A DNA stretch of 64,000 bases from Cheiracanthium punctorium (GCA_038373885.1 JAWZYV010013562.1:124001-188000); one strand, 5' to 3'. Positions 59,201 to 62,035 are shown, counted from the first letter of the stretch. The notes: generated from the letters alone by a model not told the origin. Numbers and translations are program-made.

Positions 59201-59988
59201 CCGCACCCTTTTTTTAATTTCTAGTGATAAAACAAACCTCGAAAATGCGTGGCGTTTTCAAGGTTTCACTGTCCAAATACGAACAACCCCAGATATGAAC
59301 ATTTTGAATATTCACCTCTCCACTTAGATGAAAAGTTGACTCATCGCTGAACCCAACACGATCAAGAAAGTCATCTTTTCTCTTAAAGACTTCATTTGTA
59401 AAGTTAAACTGTGCACCATAACCGTTATGGACCCATATGTAAACGTTTTCTTTTTTTTTAACCTTCTACACTGTCGGCTTTGGCAACTGAAGCTCAGGAC
59501 GTATTTTCCGATCAGATTTTTTAGGACTATGCTAGTCGTCCTCTGCTTCTTCCTTTACAAAACACATACGGTCGTATCGATTTGTCTATATAATCAGCAG
59601 ATGTTTTAAACGAAACGCTCGTTGAACTGAAATTACAGATCAACTTTCAAGCAAATTGCAGAACAAAAAACGCTTTACGCTCAGGAGACGCTATTTTGCG
59701 TTTGTGGCGCTGCAAGCCAGAAAACGACAAAGCAATTCTCGCGCATCCACTTATCTGAAACTGTTTATAATTGTGACCTTGAACCAACAGTCTACAAGGC
59801 TTATAGTTGATACTAATAAAATTTATAACTTGGACATTCTTTTACGTACATATTGTAGTCTTTTCTGTTTTCTTCTAGGAATTACAAAACAAGAATTCGA
59901 TGATATAATTGTAGGAAGTGAATTGCCTTTCGAGGAAGCGCGTACAATTACAAATGTTTTGCATTTAGATATCGATATCTTCCAACCT
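7397..59988 (+). CDS. Sec1/Munc18-family (SM) protein gene, 10 of its exons
   Basis: SM proteins bind syntaxin and assembled SNAREs in the cytosol to drive vesicle fusion. Exons: 7397-7528, 14719-14795, 17858-17933, 18048-18151, 21820-21965, 34551-34635, 35965-36206, 44426-44633, 58974-59112, 59879-59988 (1319 nt, about 440 codons; family members are near 590 aa). Each exon is flanked by AG and GT, phases match at every junction, and the joined frame has no stop. The order follows Munc18 end to end: EWKILIVDE, IREPLP, FHELLKY, FLFLPHESQ, LATFCATLK, LIIVDRGFD, LRHEHIAKVS, RLANDCMKLY, YEKLRVLLLYIF. The first coding exon, which must end in phase 1, was not found, and the last ~150 residues lie beyond 60 kb. 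Introns range from 114 bp to 14.3 kb and hold transposons. The sequence is more diverged than Rop or Munc18-1 usually are, so it may be a paralogue. Family assignment is firm; exact orthology is open. Confidence 0.93.
7740..8303 (-). pseudogene. mariner transposase, C-terminal catalytic half
   Basis: Reads CDETWCHHFDSASKRMSMEW (first catalytic Asp), FFFDERGPLLIEWLQ, LLKDNARPHVANN (second Asp), then FRPLKKSLKG-like and ENWILQQPTEF. It is the DD34D family by context. Frameshifts lie around a run of 10 C near 7960, and the segment that should carry the third Asp reads SLDMSPYHMY in its best frame, so the third catalytic Asp is lost. It cannot encode active transposase. Confidence 0.92.
8313..11436 (+). 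mobile_element. 3.1-kb hAT-like DNA transposon inside mariner
   Basis: The ends are inverted repeats starting TAGGGTGGTCC (8313) and finishing GGACCACCCTA (11436), with further inverted similarity around TCTCACCCTC. A perfect 9-bp direct repeat ATGCCACAA flanks it (8304-8312 and 11437-11445). Removing the element and one copy rejoins the mariner frame exactly through the DETW motif. The terminal pattern fits the hAT consensus YARNG. A 9-bp duplication is one longer than the hAT norm of 8, so superfamily placement is tentative. Confidence 0.9.
8927..11137 (+). pseudogene. hAT-like (CxxH-type DDE) transposase, broken
   Basis: The frame starts METRSKNEVYLLG (8927) and runs through a stop at 9101-9103, frameshifts near 9410 and 10370, and a stop at 10553. 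Visible in order: an acidic segment DEDENDTEKTVELFEDD, a basic SRSSIRRQRIRNRIEQ, GMSFDTTSANSG (likely second catalytic Asp), ACRHHIMELI (CxxH motif), HHARWMSKVIYSLK, and VVNDNAERGIALV near the end (candidate catalytic Glu region). The CxxH after the second Asp is known from hAT, P, Kolobok and Mutator transposases. About 700 codons in all, inactive through at least four lesions. Confidence 0.8.
11434..11922 (-). pseudogene. mariner transposase, N-terminal DNA-binding half
   Basis: This half binds the element's ends through two helix-turn-helix motifs. The frame shows QIYHRMKVVYGE, FRWCQRYEVG and TIREIAVELSISKGTVQTII, matching SETMAR/mariner paired-type HTH domains. After RMFARP the frame drifts, and at 11436 it is cut by the inserted transposon, exactly before the DETW catalytic motif of the other half. 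Confidence 0.92.
12320..13350 (-). pseudogene. Ty3/gypsy reverse transcriptase and RNase H fragment
   Basis: Minus-strand frames give RDPCIDYRKLNS, AKYITILDLTKGY, MPFGLVSALYRF, CVPYLDNIAIFSE (catalytic YLDD reads YLDN), KCKF-like SNCKFAQEEVKYLG, then the connection domain SVEWTLEMEKSFSELK and RNase H pieces with ECAAIIFAIKKLKHYLDG and ETDHNPLV. Frameshifts and stops are frequent. In normal gypsy elements integrase follows this block; here it precedes it, so the relic is rearranged. Confidence 0.9.
13357..13446 (-). repeat. duplicated 90-bp integrase fragment at the gypsy breakpoint
   Basis: This stretch is a near-identical direct copy of 13950-14040 (shared block TGAATGTATGTTTAATCGGG). In the integrase the segment codes for the region around SSRLNIHSVGPPSETG. 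Here it is out of place between the integrase and RT blocks, like filler DNA copied during repair or template switching. Confidence 0.9.
13454..14600 (-). pseudogene. Ty3/gypsy integrase with upstream linker
   Basis: Integrase inserts element cDNA into the chromosome. The minus strand has a linker with VVTRNQAKLAG and acidic repeats (to 14600), a zinc-binding region with HHGIGAHLGATKTKGKLLR and CEPCQIVGK, and a catalytic core with residues near LNIHSVGP (Asp of the usual 'DxVGP' lost), IQCDWGSIFVS (DxGxxF) and HPQTNAVERWHRSAKRLLR (Glu). The C-terminal chromatin-binding part is absent: the frame runs into the duplicated fragment and then RT. Confidence 0.9.
14719..14795 (+). CDS. SM gene exon (domain 1, REPLP motif)
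   Basis: Acceptor CTTTTCAG, donor GTAATA. The exon encodes IDVIDKIREPLPYLSAIYVL, matching the Munc18 helix and strand around VEDINKxREPLP and the 'AIYLITP' strand. It enters with two bases and leaves in phase 0. It sits just right of the scrambled gypsy relic and left of the long palindrome. Confidence 0.93.
14800..15180. other. intron sequence, nothing recognised
   Basis: AT-rich intron between the REPLP exon and the palindrome, with only chance open frames. Confidence 0.5.
15181..15413. repeat. long palindrome (~105-bp arms, 22-bp loop) with hammerhead-like core
   Basis: The left arm 15181-15287 and right arm 15310-15413 are near-perfect reverse complements, and the innermost 78 bp are almost identical. 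On the right arm, CTGATG (15320) is followed by an 8-bp hairpin GACCGAAA/TTTTGGTC (15328-15348), then GAAAC (15349) and GATCGTA. This is the hammerhead layout CUGAnGA-stem II-GAAAC-short stem III-GUH, but with one extra U between CUGAUG and A. The left arm gives the same on the minus strand. Confidence 0.9.
15548..15820 (-). pseudogene. Tc1-like transposase, C-terminal relic
   Basis: The minus strand reads DNHHIYVKFLKDKNN then VLDWPDNFSDLNMIENVRAG, matching the Tc1 run from the second catalytic Asp through DWPxxSPDLNPIENLW with its catalytic Glu. Stops follow, and a decayed tail near WIH ends it. The N-terminal half was not recognised to the right. Confidence 0.8.
15821..17857. other. intron sequence, unresolved
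   Basis: About 2 kb with no confident gene. Minus-strand reading gives scattered retrotransposon-like phrases, such as a candidate protease-like stretch around 16250-16500, but too broken to name. A stretch around 16930-17230 resembles degenerate non-coding repeat. Confidence 0.35.
17858..17933 (+). CDS. SM gene exon (domain 1, 'KY-HVFF' strand)
   Basis: Acceptor ATTTTTCAG, donor GTATAT after CAG. It encodes NIGLLQTDF then TKYLSVHLFFLS, aligning with the Munc18 helix SVxxLIxDF and the strand KYRxAHVFF. Phase 0 in, phase 1 out. An earlier GT inside the exon was rejected because it would lose the conserved HLFF strand. Confidence 0.9.
18048..18151 (+). CDS. SM gene exon (domain 1/2 junction)
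   Basis: It encodes VPRELFHELLKY followed by FKEIDFLFLPHESQ, the SM signature equivalent to CPxxLFNEL...TLKEINIAFLPYESQ. The acceptor is TTTGTAG and the donor is GTAAGT. The intron before it is only 114 bp, the shortest in the gene. Confidence 0.94.
18152..19250. other. intron sequence with A-run
   Basis: Contains a CAA/A run (18326-18357) followed by AACAAA-rich sequence. A 65-codon frame at 18712-18909 has no recognisable motif and is probably chance. Confidence 0.45.
19250..19960 (-). pseudogene. gypsy-type integrase, catalytic core to C-terminus
   Basis: Minus-strand pieces in order: DAFTKFVWLYPVKYTT, IEHIQITTGVPRGNGQTE (the Glu motif), the frame LTKLSINDPLKWFKYVPRLQ with FSPFQLLLGIKMK, then the C-terminal domain KVGDRVAVQKT, LLPKFRGPYEVIKVRRNDRY. 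This matches Ty3/gypsy integrases with a C-terminal GPY/F module. Stops and frameshifts occur throughout. Confidence 0.85.
20190..20419 (-). repeat. candidate BEL/Pao 3' LTR
   Basis: On the minus strand a purine tract (GGCGGGGAGAAA) is followed by TGTTATTGCTTG, as expected for a polypurine tract and an LTR start. It lies downstream of the BEL/Pao integrase at 20690-21650. The left end is approximate, and no second LTR is in view. Confidence 0.45.
20690..21650 (-). pseudogene. BEL/Pao integrase and DUF5641-type C-terminal domain
   Basis: The minus strand gives MADLPAARVNVARVFSKVGI then DFCGPFQLKP (first Asp), AIHLELVCNLPTKAFVAALK, IYSDNGTNFVG (second Asp), WHFNPPSAPHFGGL with EAGVE (Glu) across a stop, then AVLNSRPLCPLSNDPNDL, TPGHFL and the C-terminal HWQLTEKLNQTFWKKWSSKY. 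This is the BEL/Pao order. At least one stop and one frameshift near 21070-21240 disable it. Confidence 0.92.
21820..21965 (+). CDS. SM gene exon (domain 2)
   Basis: Acceptor TTCCATAG, donor GTAAG. It begins with VFTLSEERFF and ends LATFCATLKTLPRIRYR, matching Munc18 VFSLD...IATLCATLxExPxVRYR. It leaves in phase 2 (AG), which the next exon completes. Confidence 0.95.
22433..22459. repeat. short hairpin
   Basis: TCATAAATGTTT and AAACATTTATGA form an inverted repeat with almost no loop, inside sequence rich in repeats of GAAAC/GTTTC. It is probably part of a decayed non-autonomous element. Confidence 0.6.
23299..24321 (+). pseudogene. LINE A ORF1 (gag-like, zinc knuckles)
   Basis: ORF1 proteins coat LINE RNA. 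Start MALKNSLSNINAPL (23299). The C-terminal half has three CCHC-type knuckles, CFQCQKFGHTKTSC, CARCGASDHDSDTC and CVNCKQEHPSYSKSC. A stop at 24319 truncates it; the frame continues to about 24511 with PHIDDTILKLDPS, which is present intact in copy B. So this is a 340-codon remnant of an original of about 400. Confidence 0.9.
24515..25556 (+). pseudogene. LINE A ORF2, endonuclease part
   Basis: APE-type endonuclease that nicks target DNA. Recognisable pieces: NCHGFQNKIDDLK, ALQETYLKPDKHP, GGVALLVNNNYPY, LLGDMNGHSPLWGSKD (GDxN), FHAIDLAIC and SDHFPIIL (SDH). Stops (near 24800 and 25373) and a frameshift near 25400 break it. The ORF2 sequence is cut at 25557 by LINE B. Confidence 0.88.
25829..29065 (-). 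pseudogene. LINE B ORF2: endonuclease, RT, RNase H (frameshifted)
   Basis: Endonuclease: LLLSWNCHGFLNKNDDLK, LLGDMNAHRPLWGSKD, then a frameshift near 28600 and SDHFPIILS. RT: NTSPGPDGITYEMLKHL, NNYRPIALTSCLCKLLEKM, GFRRGRSTSDNI, FFNIEKAYDKTWRYGIL (the first catalytic Asp of FFDIEKAYD reads Asn), VPQGSVLN, SLYVDDLQIS. RNase H: YIDGSKSDNYVGFAF, YSDSLSVLENLQSG, WVPSHIGILGNEKADSLARQ. Frameshifts near 28600 and 27950 and the deletion near 26730 disable it. Confidence 0.95.
29062..30291 (-). CDS. LINE B ORF1 (gag-like), intact
   Basis: 409 codons, start MDMKNSSSIVNAPL. N-terminal and middle parts carry FNETSPFLIHKCITDNVGEV and SGDLLVEVSNNRQASKIMK (RRM-like fold by family). Zinc knuckles: CFQCQKFGHTKTSC, CARCGASDHNSESC, CVNCKEEHPSNSRSC. 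The C-terminus is Ser/Lys rich. The stop overlaps the ATG of ORF2 in the minus strand (29062-29065), as in many Jockey-group elements. No break is seen, so this protein could still be made if transcribed. Confidence 0.92.
   Translation of the reverse strand: MDMKNSSSIVNAPLSTCSENIDSQLVHMNARFFIVHYVKGNFNETSPFLIHKCITDNVGEVKKVQKLRSGDLLVEVSNNRQASKIMKIKNFGLKTVTVTPHTSLNISRGVVSEPELLHCSEAEILEILTDDKVSAVRRITVRRNNQIIKTKHSILTFQSPTIPSHIKAGYLLCPVRPYAPNPIRCFQCQKFGHTKTSCRGSPACARCGASDHNSESCSAAPKCVNCKEEHPSNSRSCPKWAFEKEIQSLRASQRLSYPEARKIIESRTPTPGLSYAAVTKSTKTIATQTELPKSVPVSFPSATAQIPKQSISNQNKSSTAPQKHISKKNSQNVTYTRPQIKKSSVYRSKYNKPKMKHVPPQRPIDDTILHLDPSDSEMSDLPMNNDDIPSTPLKPTGVRSKMSIIPNTT
30894..33430 (+). pseudogene. 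LINE A ORF2, RT and RNase H part
   Basis: RT resumes after LINE B with NTSPGRDGITNDMLKHLSYD, NNYRPIALTSCLCKLLERM, SGFRKGRST, FFDIEK (deletion of a base follows), GFRGNLPIFIKNFLSLRNL, and YVVDLQIS in place of YxDDLQ. The thumb region KFLGLTFDKKLTFADHIS and ALRICSGAFRTSPVHSLY is present here but missing from copy B. RNase H begins YTDGSKCHNHVGFAY, stops at 32715, and continues broken to about 33400. Confidence 0.92.
33646..34550. other. intron with homopolymer runs and an unclassified repeat-like stretch
   Basis: T run 33659-33684, A run 33810-33849, then C run near 33863-33872. The stretch 33950-34300 has a GC content and word use unlike its flanks, with an inverted motif (GAGAGTGAAAACTTCTCTC, 34050-34068). 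It looks like an old dispersed non-coding repeat, but I could not classify it. Confidence 0.4.
34551..34635 (+). CDS. SM gene exon (domain 2)
   Basis: Acceptor TCATTTACAG, donor GTAAAT. One base completes an Arg codon, then 28 codons read HLVKNFILAEALQKELLPYQ and a Ser-rich end, equivalent to the Munc18 stretch after VRYR (xLAxxIQDKLDAYK). The preceding intron is 12.6 kb and holds two nested LINEs. Confidence 0.88.
34739..35011 (-). pseudogene. Merlin/IS1595-like transposase fragment
   Basis: The minus strand reads IVEVDESKFGKRKFKKRH, VEGQYMFGGIERESGKSFLV. This matches the ISXO2-like DDE core (VEVDESxFGKRKxxRGxxVEGxWVFGGIER) shared by IS1595 and Merlin elements. Only about 90 codons remain and no ends were found. 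It sits in a 1.3-kb SM intron. Confidence 0.85.
35227..35256. repeat. poly(A) run
   Basis: About 27 A after TTCAAA. No retrotransposon 3' end could be assigned to it. Confidence 0.8.
35512..35707. repeat. 98-bp tandem duplication, diverged
   Basis: ATCATTTCAAATTTCC recurs at 35512 and 35610, each followed by GATTGGACGA, a TACTGCCC block and GATGCAT. About 80% identical by eye. Confidence 0.85.
35965..36206 (+). CDS. SM gene exon (domain 2-3a, IVDRGFD motif)
   Basis: This is the largest exon seen (242 nt). It starts TGGKQRYELIIVDRGFDCIS, continues VHDTTLQAMAHDLLNIEDDVY and ends SLWCKLRHEHIAKVS, matching Munc18 LLILDRGFDxxSPxLHELTxQAMxYDLLPIxNDVY and LWxxLRHxHIAxVS closely. Acceptor CTTTTCAAG, donor GTGAGT, leaving in phase 2. 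Confidence 0.97.
36521..36810 (-). other. open frame of unknown origin
   Basis: A 118-codon frame (36454-36810) includes CVGHIRFFKPAIGR, LWTEEEEIEPYIETLVAVVW and VSVESRDILEVE. I do not recognise it. A 31-bp piece of it (36521-36551) recurs inverted at 38851-38881 with one mismatch. It may belong to the gypsy relic to its right or to a separate element. Confidence 0.3.
37190..37475. repeat. 86-bp tandem repeats with an 18-bp palindrome
   Basis: About three units, each with the perfect palindrome ATCGCCAAATTTGGCGAT (37305-37322 and 37391-37408, 86 bp apart) followed by ATTTCGCCAAAACTCGCCAA. They lie inside the larger 173-bp array. Confidence 0.9.
37670..37699. repeat. perfect 30-bp palindrome
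   Basis: Arms of 15 bp meet at AAGCTT without a loop: CCAAAAGTCGCCAAG and its complement. It shares the GTCGCC/GGCGAC words of the neighbouring array. Confidence 0.95.
38974..40618 (-). pseudogene. gypsy gag, interrupted by a LINE 3' end
   Basis: Starts MAYLNRSGKEDLIQVALELS (40618) and continues LPSVIQEREGSAKLEADRAH and EDWPFFFKHAEQMFKLYEVP, a gag layout I associate with arthropod gypsy elements. After the LINE insert (39581-40112) it resumes KIKEIILKEYRIT, SYTEYIERVRAALDLYLGER and ends with a knuckle CFFCKEKGHLKRNYN whose last Cys is Tyr. The protease and RT that should follow to the left are absent; the repeat array lies there instead. Confidence 0.82.
39581..40112 (-). mobile_element. LINE copy C, 5'-truncated 3' end
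   Basis: Its plus-strand start (39581) is the TTGGTTGG tail, then the same TTTAATGGCACAAGGTCC as copies A and B, the hairpin CATCTGGATGG/CCATCCAGATG, and the end of RNase H up to about 40112. It is about 530 bp, inserted antisense in the gypsy gag. A clean target duplication was not found. Confidence 0.88.
40764..41929 (-). mobile_element. pogo/Tigger element, internally deleted
   Basis: Inverted ends CAATCGACTCCGGTTAATCG (40764) and its near-inverse ending 41929, with TA on both sides (40762-40763 and 41930-41931). The minus strand keeps the tail of the DDE transposase: MDMGIVKNLKTFYRARLVN and LVLQRYVAVLIE. At 1166 bp it is about half a full Tigger; the N-terminal HTH and most of the catalytic core are missing. 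It sits in the leader of the gypsy element. Confidence 0.88.
42440..42560. repeat. 36-bp repeats in the gypsy leader
   Basis: About three units built from GATGAGCAGCACC and AGCAACAA with TCGTGAT between them. In the forward frame they give repeated (M/I)SST-MISNNLV, but that frame is antisense to the element and is not treated as a gene. Confidence 0.85.
42669..42688 (-). promoter_or_regulatory. gypsy primer-binding site and LTR edge
   Basis: On the minus strand TTTCACAA is followed by TGGCGTAGTTGGCAGGAT. TGGCGCAGTCGGTAGGAT-type sites prime several insect gypsy elements. A polyadenylation word (AATAAA on the minus strand, about 42763-42768) lies inside the presumed LTR to the right. This marks the 5' LTR/leader boundary of the element whose gag starts at 40618. 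Confidence 0.65.
42688..44170 (-). other. presumed gypsy 5' LTR and unresolved sequence
   Basis: Begins with the LTR edge. The far end of the LTR was not found, so how much of this 1.5 kb belongs to it is unknown. Short minus-strand frames (such as 43047-43286) resemble nothing I recognise. The GC content is higher than in surrounding intron. Confidence 0.4.
44426..44633 (+). CDS. SM gene exon (domain 3a)
   Basis: Acceptor GTTCATAG was chosen over the upstream CACAG because only it completes the phase-2 codon. It encodes IIDSMFETDMLVKRH, then DLGDAVRKHLAYRK and AIYRRLANDCMKLY, aligning with Munc18 KEVTxxLKxFxxSKR and the HLHLAEDCM helix. Where Munc18 has the conserved MPQYQKEL segment, this protein differs. 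Donor GTAAGT, phase 0. Confidence 0.93.
44892..44936. repeat. hairpin
   Basis: GAAATTCTTCCA and TGGAAGAATTTC form an inverted repeat with a loop of about 20 bases, preceded by an AAT microsatellite (44871-44888). Confidence 0.75.
45232..46735 (-). mobile_element. complete Tc1-like (Tcb1-type) element
   Basis: Inverted ends CACTCAAGTCCATAAATTAA (45232) and the near-identical inverse ending 46735, flanked by TA on both sides (45230-45231, 46736-46737). Length 1504 bp. Terminal repeats match over about 28 bp with one mismatch plus a diverged inner part. The transposase is on the minus strand. Confidence 0.95.
45458..46485 (-). pseudogene. Tc1-like transposase, frameshifted
   Basis: Reads MVQRRHLDDVLLGRIIGRLE, SKELGIAQSVISRLWQRF (first HTH), GRPRVTTPNEDRYF (GRPR AT-hook-like), then in a second frame RLRLTWSREHALWTPQQWSC and VMFSDESR (first Asp), and in a third frame MDVNARPHRA, WPAYSPDLNPIEHVCDML (Glu) and LILSMPRRCQ. 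The second catalytic Asp (normally DDNARPH) reads Val. About 342 codons if joined, close to the Tc1 norm. Two frameshifts and the Val substitution indicate a dead copy. Confidence 0.93.
47100..47525. other. intron, nothing recognised
   Basis: Possibly the decayed continuation of the endonuclease-bearing element, but no motif is readable. Confidence 0.35.
47530..48045 (-). pseudogene. Ty3/gypsy reverse transcriptase fragment
   Basis: The minus strand shows FTKLDIRDAYCQLQLQESSR, NTHGGLFRYTRV, ADACCYLDDLL (intact YLDD), LHAQKCELIKPTVEYLVHRI and EGLHPTEEKLEAIKKL. This is the palm of a gypsy RT. Only the RT core remains, with several frameshifts. Confidence 0.88.
48060..49370. other. intron, nothing recognised
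   Basis: AT-rich with T runs at 48855-48869, 48938-48952 and 49254-49280. No gene or repeat was assigned. Confidence 0.45.
49387..49688 (+). mobile_element. tRNA-derived SINE (tRNA-Thr-like head)
   Basis: A perfect 15-bp target duplication AACTGATTTTGACAA flanks it (49372-49386 and 49689-49703). The head resembles a tRNA: box A near TGGTAGCCCAGTGG, loop CTCGTAA (anticodon CGT) and box B GGTTCGATACC. The body follows without coding sequence, and the tail is (AAAC)n. The CGT anticodon suggests a tRNA-Thr origin. It is not a functional tRNA because it lacks a proper 3' acceptor strand and has a SINE body attached. Confidence 0.93.
50104..50190. repeat. GCGCCGA-rich cluster
   Basis: Five to six spaced copies of GCGCCGA or close variants within 90 bp, a strong GC island in AT-rich intron. 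No known element is assigned. Confidence 0.7.
50389..51814. mobile_element. 1.43-kb DNA element with perfect 27-bp TIRs
   Basis: The first 27 bases (50389-50415, starting TACCGTAATTTATGGAAG) are the exact reverse complement of 51788-51814. Further GGCGTTT words follow in both arms. If TA is read as the target duplication, the ends are CCGTAATTTATGG. The interior has a CA microsatellite (51715-51735), C and G runs, and no transposase. It is non-autonomous, superfamily unknown. Confidence 0.85.
51815..53190. other. intron, mostly unrecognised
   Basis: A short minus-free plus frame at 52273-52413 reads LLTEGKDRLAKTLKLSEENE, a charged helix possibly from a transposon protein, with no start or context. 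The stretch 52855-52960 resembles a common 'GGTTGGCAACC'-type repeat end. Nothing firmer. Confidence 0.3.
53196..53305. repeat. minisatellite
   Basis: Four tandem variants of CTCCCAAATGGAATTTTTCTG with units of about 22-33 bp; later units add GGGGTG. Confidence 0.85.
53480..54900 (-). pseudogene. Helitron Rep (helitron-like N) relic
   Basis: Rep nicks and joins DNA for rolling-circle transposition. Minus-strand pieces: ERISETHRSYDALPYPIMFR, YHFNLQQRHPLTGNPINK, KIESERRLYLRLNQKKLR, then KGLPHALILV, LKEKIRPTQIDAVISAEIPN, ILGPCGPLNPAS. These match Helitron proteins (RGLPHAHIL, IxAEIP, HGPCG). The HUH stretch HAHILLWL is altered to HALILV. Many stops and frameshifts. No Pif1 domain adjoins it here. 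Confidence 0.88.
55262..55490 (-). repeat. solo or truncated BEL/Pao LTR
   Basis: Matches the LTR at 62305-62561 along its length: TTTCGCC...CTGGG, AAGGCGATCTT, AACATTTATTACTACACTT-like, and GCGACATCTATCGGTGAG. The match fades after about 55480. No internal BEL sequence flanks it. Confidence 0.8.
55491..56540. other. intron, nothing recognised
   Basis: AT-rich with no open frame or repeat assigned. Confidence 0.45.
56576..58260 (-). pseudogene. transposon-derived DDE-like protein, family unassigned
   Basis: N-terminal piece (57991-58260): MRDETRQKKKLSGYQNLIRD and KISNYFSSRPSTSAQLSES. Later pieces: ISEDLNHDVPFVYCVQQKT, EYFTYGCSAKYKNFKSTLNL, CQHKEDIDLDACWSFHATSH, CDGIGVTV and GKTIPGIRSFHFFSP. 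The 'DGxxxQYKNxxNLxxHxEDF...FFATSHGKxxCDGIGGT' pattern recurs in unnamed arthropod transposon proteins, from recollection. The first conserved Asp of that pattern reads Tyr-Gly here. Stops near 57420 and frameshifts near 56870 break it. Confidence 0.6.
58455..58510. repeat. 31-bp tandem duplication
   Basis: TCAGGTTCTATGTACACAAA occurs at 58455 and again at 58486, each followed by GTAGTA. Confidence 0.9.
58567..58598. repeat. GC-rich hairpin, 15-bp arms
   Basis: GGGCCACGCCGCCCA and its exact complement are separated by CA. It stands in a GC-rich patch (58510-58620) in otherwise AT-rich intron, about 380 bp before an SM exon. Confidence 0.95.
58974..59112 (+). CDS. SM gene exon (domain 3a)
   Basis: Acceptor TTCATTTTAG, donor GTGAGT. 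It begins ELTVTLLSKTTSSKAKKS and ends SYGIYEKLRVLLLYIFYCK, matching the Munc18 region IVPILLDxNVSxYDKIRIILLYIFxKNG. Phase 0 in, phase 1 out (the G of the next Gly). Confidence 0.95.
59879..59988 (+). CDS. SM gene exon (domain 3a), last exon seen
   Basis: Acceptor TCTTCTAG, donor GTAAGT. It reads GITKQEFDDIIVGSELPFEE then ARTITNVLHLDIDIF, matching Munc18 GITEENLNKLIQHAQIPxED...ITNMxHLGVPIV. It ends in phase 0. The gene must continue past a copia and a BEL/Pao relic to the right. Confidence 0.94.
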
Positions 59989-60226
59989 GTAAGTATTAAT
60001 GCTTTTAAATAAAGGTTTACAAGTGTAGAATTTTTCGCAGAATCCCGTGGTTTTGTTTATTATAAGATTCGTAGATTCCTAGTTTTTTCTTTTTTTCCCG
60101 TCTCTCCCTCTCTCTCTTTCTCAAAGATGAGTTTTTAGGATTTTTGGAGGAAAAATTTTCTTGAGCTTACTCCAGCATCCCAATTTCAATATTCTGTCAT
60201 TTTTGTTGGCAGAGTTGCAGTGGTTA

Positions 60227-60455
60227 AGAAATAATACAGTAGATATCTTGAATATTTATTTGGACCTTCGCTAAATCTATATACAAATCATCGATTACAT
60301 TAAATAAGGTTAATAACAAAACAGGGGCGGCAGCGTGCAAGCCGTCTTCCTCCGTTGGAGGTGAGAGTGTAAGAAGTAAATTATGGGTTCGCCAAAAACT
60401 GGCTGCATTTTATGGCAACCCTAGAGATTGGGAATAAGCACTGATAGCGCCAACA
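60227..60455 (-). repeat. copia 3' LTR
   Basis: On the minus strand a G-rich tract (complement of the C run 60456-60468) is followed by TGTTGGCGCTATCAGTGC. That is a polypurine tract and LTR start, directly downstream of the copia pol relic. The left end is approximate. Confidence 0.65.
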
Positions 60456-60619
60456 ATCCCCCCCCCCCTCAATGCTTATTACCTGAGATTTTTTTATTTA
60501 TTTTAGGTAGATTAAATTGAAGAAGTTAAGCCCCTTTTATAGTTAAAATTTCTTGAATTTTAGCACAAATATAATTAGTATTTACATATAAAATTAGTCA
60601 TTCTAAACAGTTAAATTAC

Positions 60620-62035
60620 AACAGTTTTTGTGCTTAGTTACATTTAACCCTTTTGCTAATATATCTGCAGGCATATTATTTGAGCTTAAATAATTAACAT
60701 CTATTTCACCATTCTCAAATGTTTCGCAACAAAATGTTTACGTATGTCAATATGTTTTGTTTTAGAACGATAAACAGGGTTGCTATCTTGTTTTTGTGCT
60801 GACTGATTGTCACACTAAATTATTGTAGGGGGATAGTTTTTGGAGAGAGTTCAATTAAAAAACGTCTTAAATGAATACTCTCTTTTGCTGCCTCTGAAAG
60901 ACCCATATATTTGGCTTCAATAGTCGATAATGCAACTGAACGTTGCTTTCTGGATTCCCAGGATATCGGTCCATCAGCATATTTGAAGAAGAAACCAGAG
61001 TAGGATTTTCTATCATTTATGTCTGATGCCCAATCAGCATCAACTTACCCTGTTCGTGGCTCTACGGTACGTTTGAATGTTAGAACTGAGTCTTTAGTAA
61101 CCTTGAGATACCACCTGTTTGATTGCAGTATTCTTTTCGCAGCATTCCAGTGAGCTTTGCCAGGGTTGTTGTTGAATTGACTCAGGAAATTTACTGCATG
61201 CGTTATATCTGGCCTTGTTGCTTCGAAAGATACATTAATGAATCAATTAGTGAGCGATATGGTATGTTTTTCATTTCTTTTTTTCTCTTCGGATTTGGGA
61301 CACATTACTTTTGTTAACTTTAAACTGTTATCCATAGGACTTGAGGCAGGTTTAGCATCTTGCATTTTAAATTCTTGCAGAATATTTTGAATATACTACT
61401 TTTGACTGATAGTTATACTTTTCTGATCTTGCTGAAATTCGTTTCCTAAACAATAATGCAATTTTCCTAAGTCTTTCATCTTGAAGGATTTTGACAATTT
61501 ATACTTAATATCTTCATAATTTTTCGTCTAACTTCTTGTACCATTGTCTACCTGATTGTTTTAATCCGTAGAGGGATCGTTTGAGTAGACACAGTTTGTC
61601 CGAGTCGTTTTCGACACTTTCTGGCATTTCCATGTTGATCTCTTTTTCCAAATCTCCATTTACGTATGCCATCACGAAGTCTATCATTTAAGTTGTTAAT
61701 CCATGTTCCACAGCATAAGCTATTGCCATTCTTATTGAACTTAGTCTGGCAACAGGAGAAAAGTTTTCGGTATAGTCGAGTCCTGGAATTTGAGCACATC
61801 CTTTGGCAGCTAAACGAGCTTTTAGTTTTACCAGCTTTTAGTTTTTAGTACGGTCCCATCTTGTTTATATATTGTTTTCAAGACGCACTTGCAGCCAATT
61901 ACTTTTTTGTCTTTAGATCTTTGCACAAATTCCCATGCTTTTTCTTTGACTAGTGCTTCATATTCTTCACGCATTGCGTCTTTCCATTCTTTCTGATATT
62001 CTCCTTTCGGAGCTTCTTGAACTGTAGGATTTGGC
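60620..62035 (-). pseudogene. Ty1/copia RT and RNase H relic
   Basis: Pieces on the minus strand in order: KDGTVLKTK-like start near 61860 (GxVxKxKxR motif region), DGIRKWRFGKRDQHGNARKC shadow frames, CLGNEFQQDQKSITISQK (copia YLGIxxxxxxxxISQ), DAKPASSPMD, and at the RNase H end IYCDNQSAQ, SKTKHIDIRKHFV. These are standard copia signatures. Heavily frameshifted. Confidence 0.8.
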
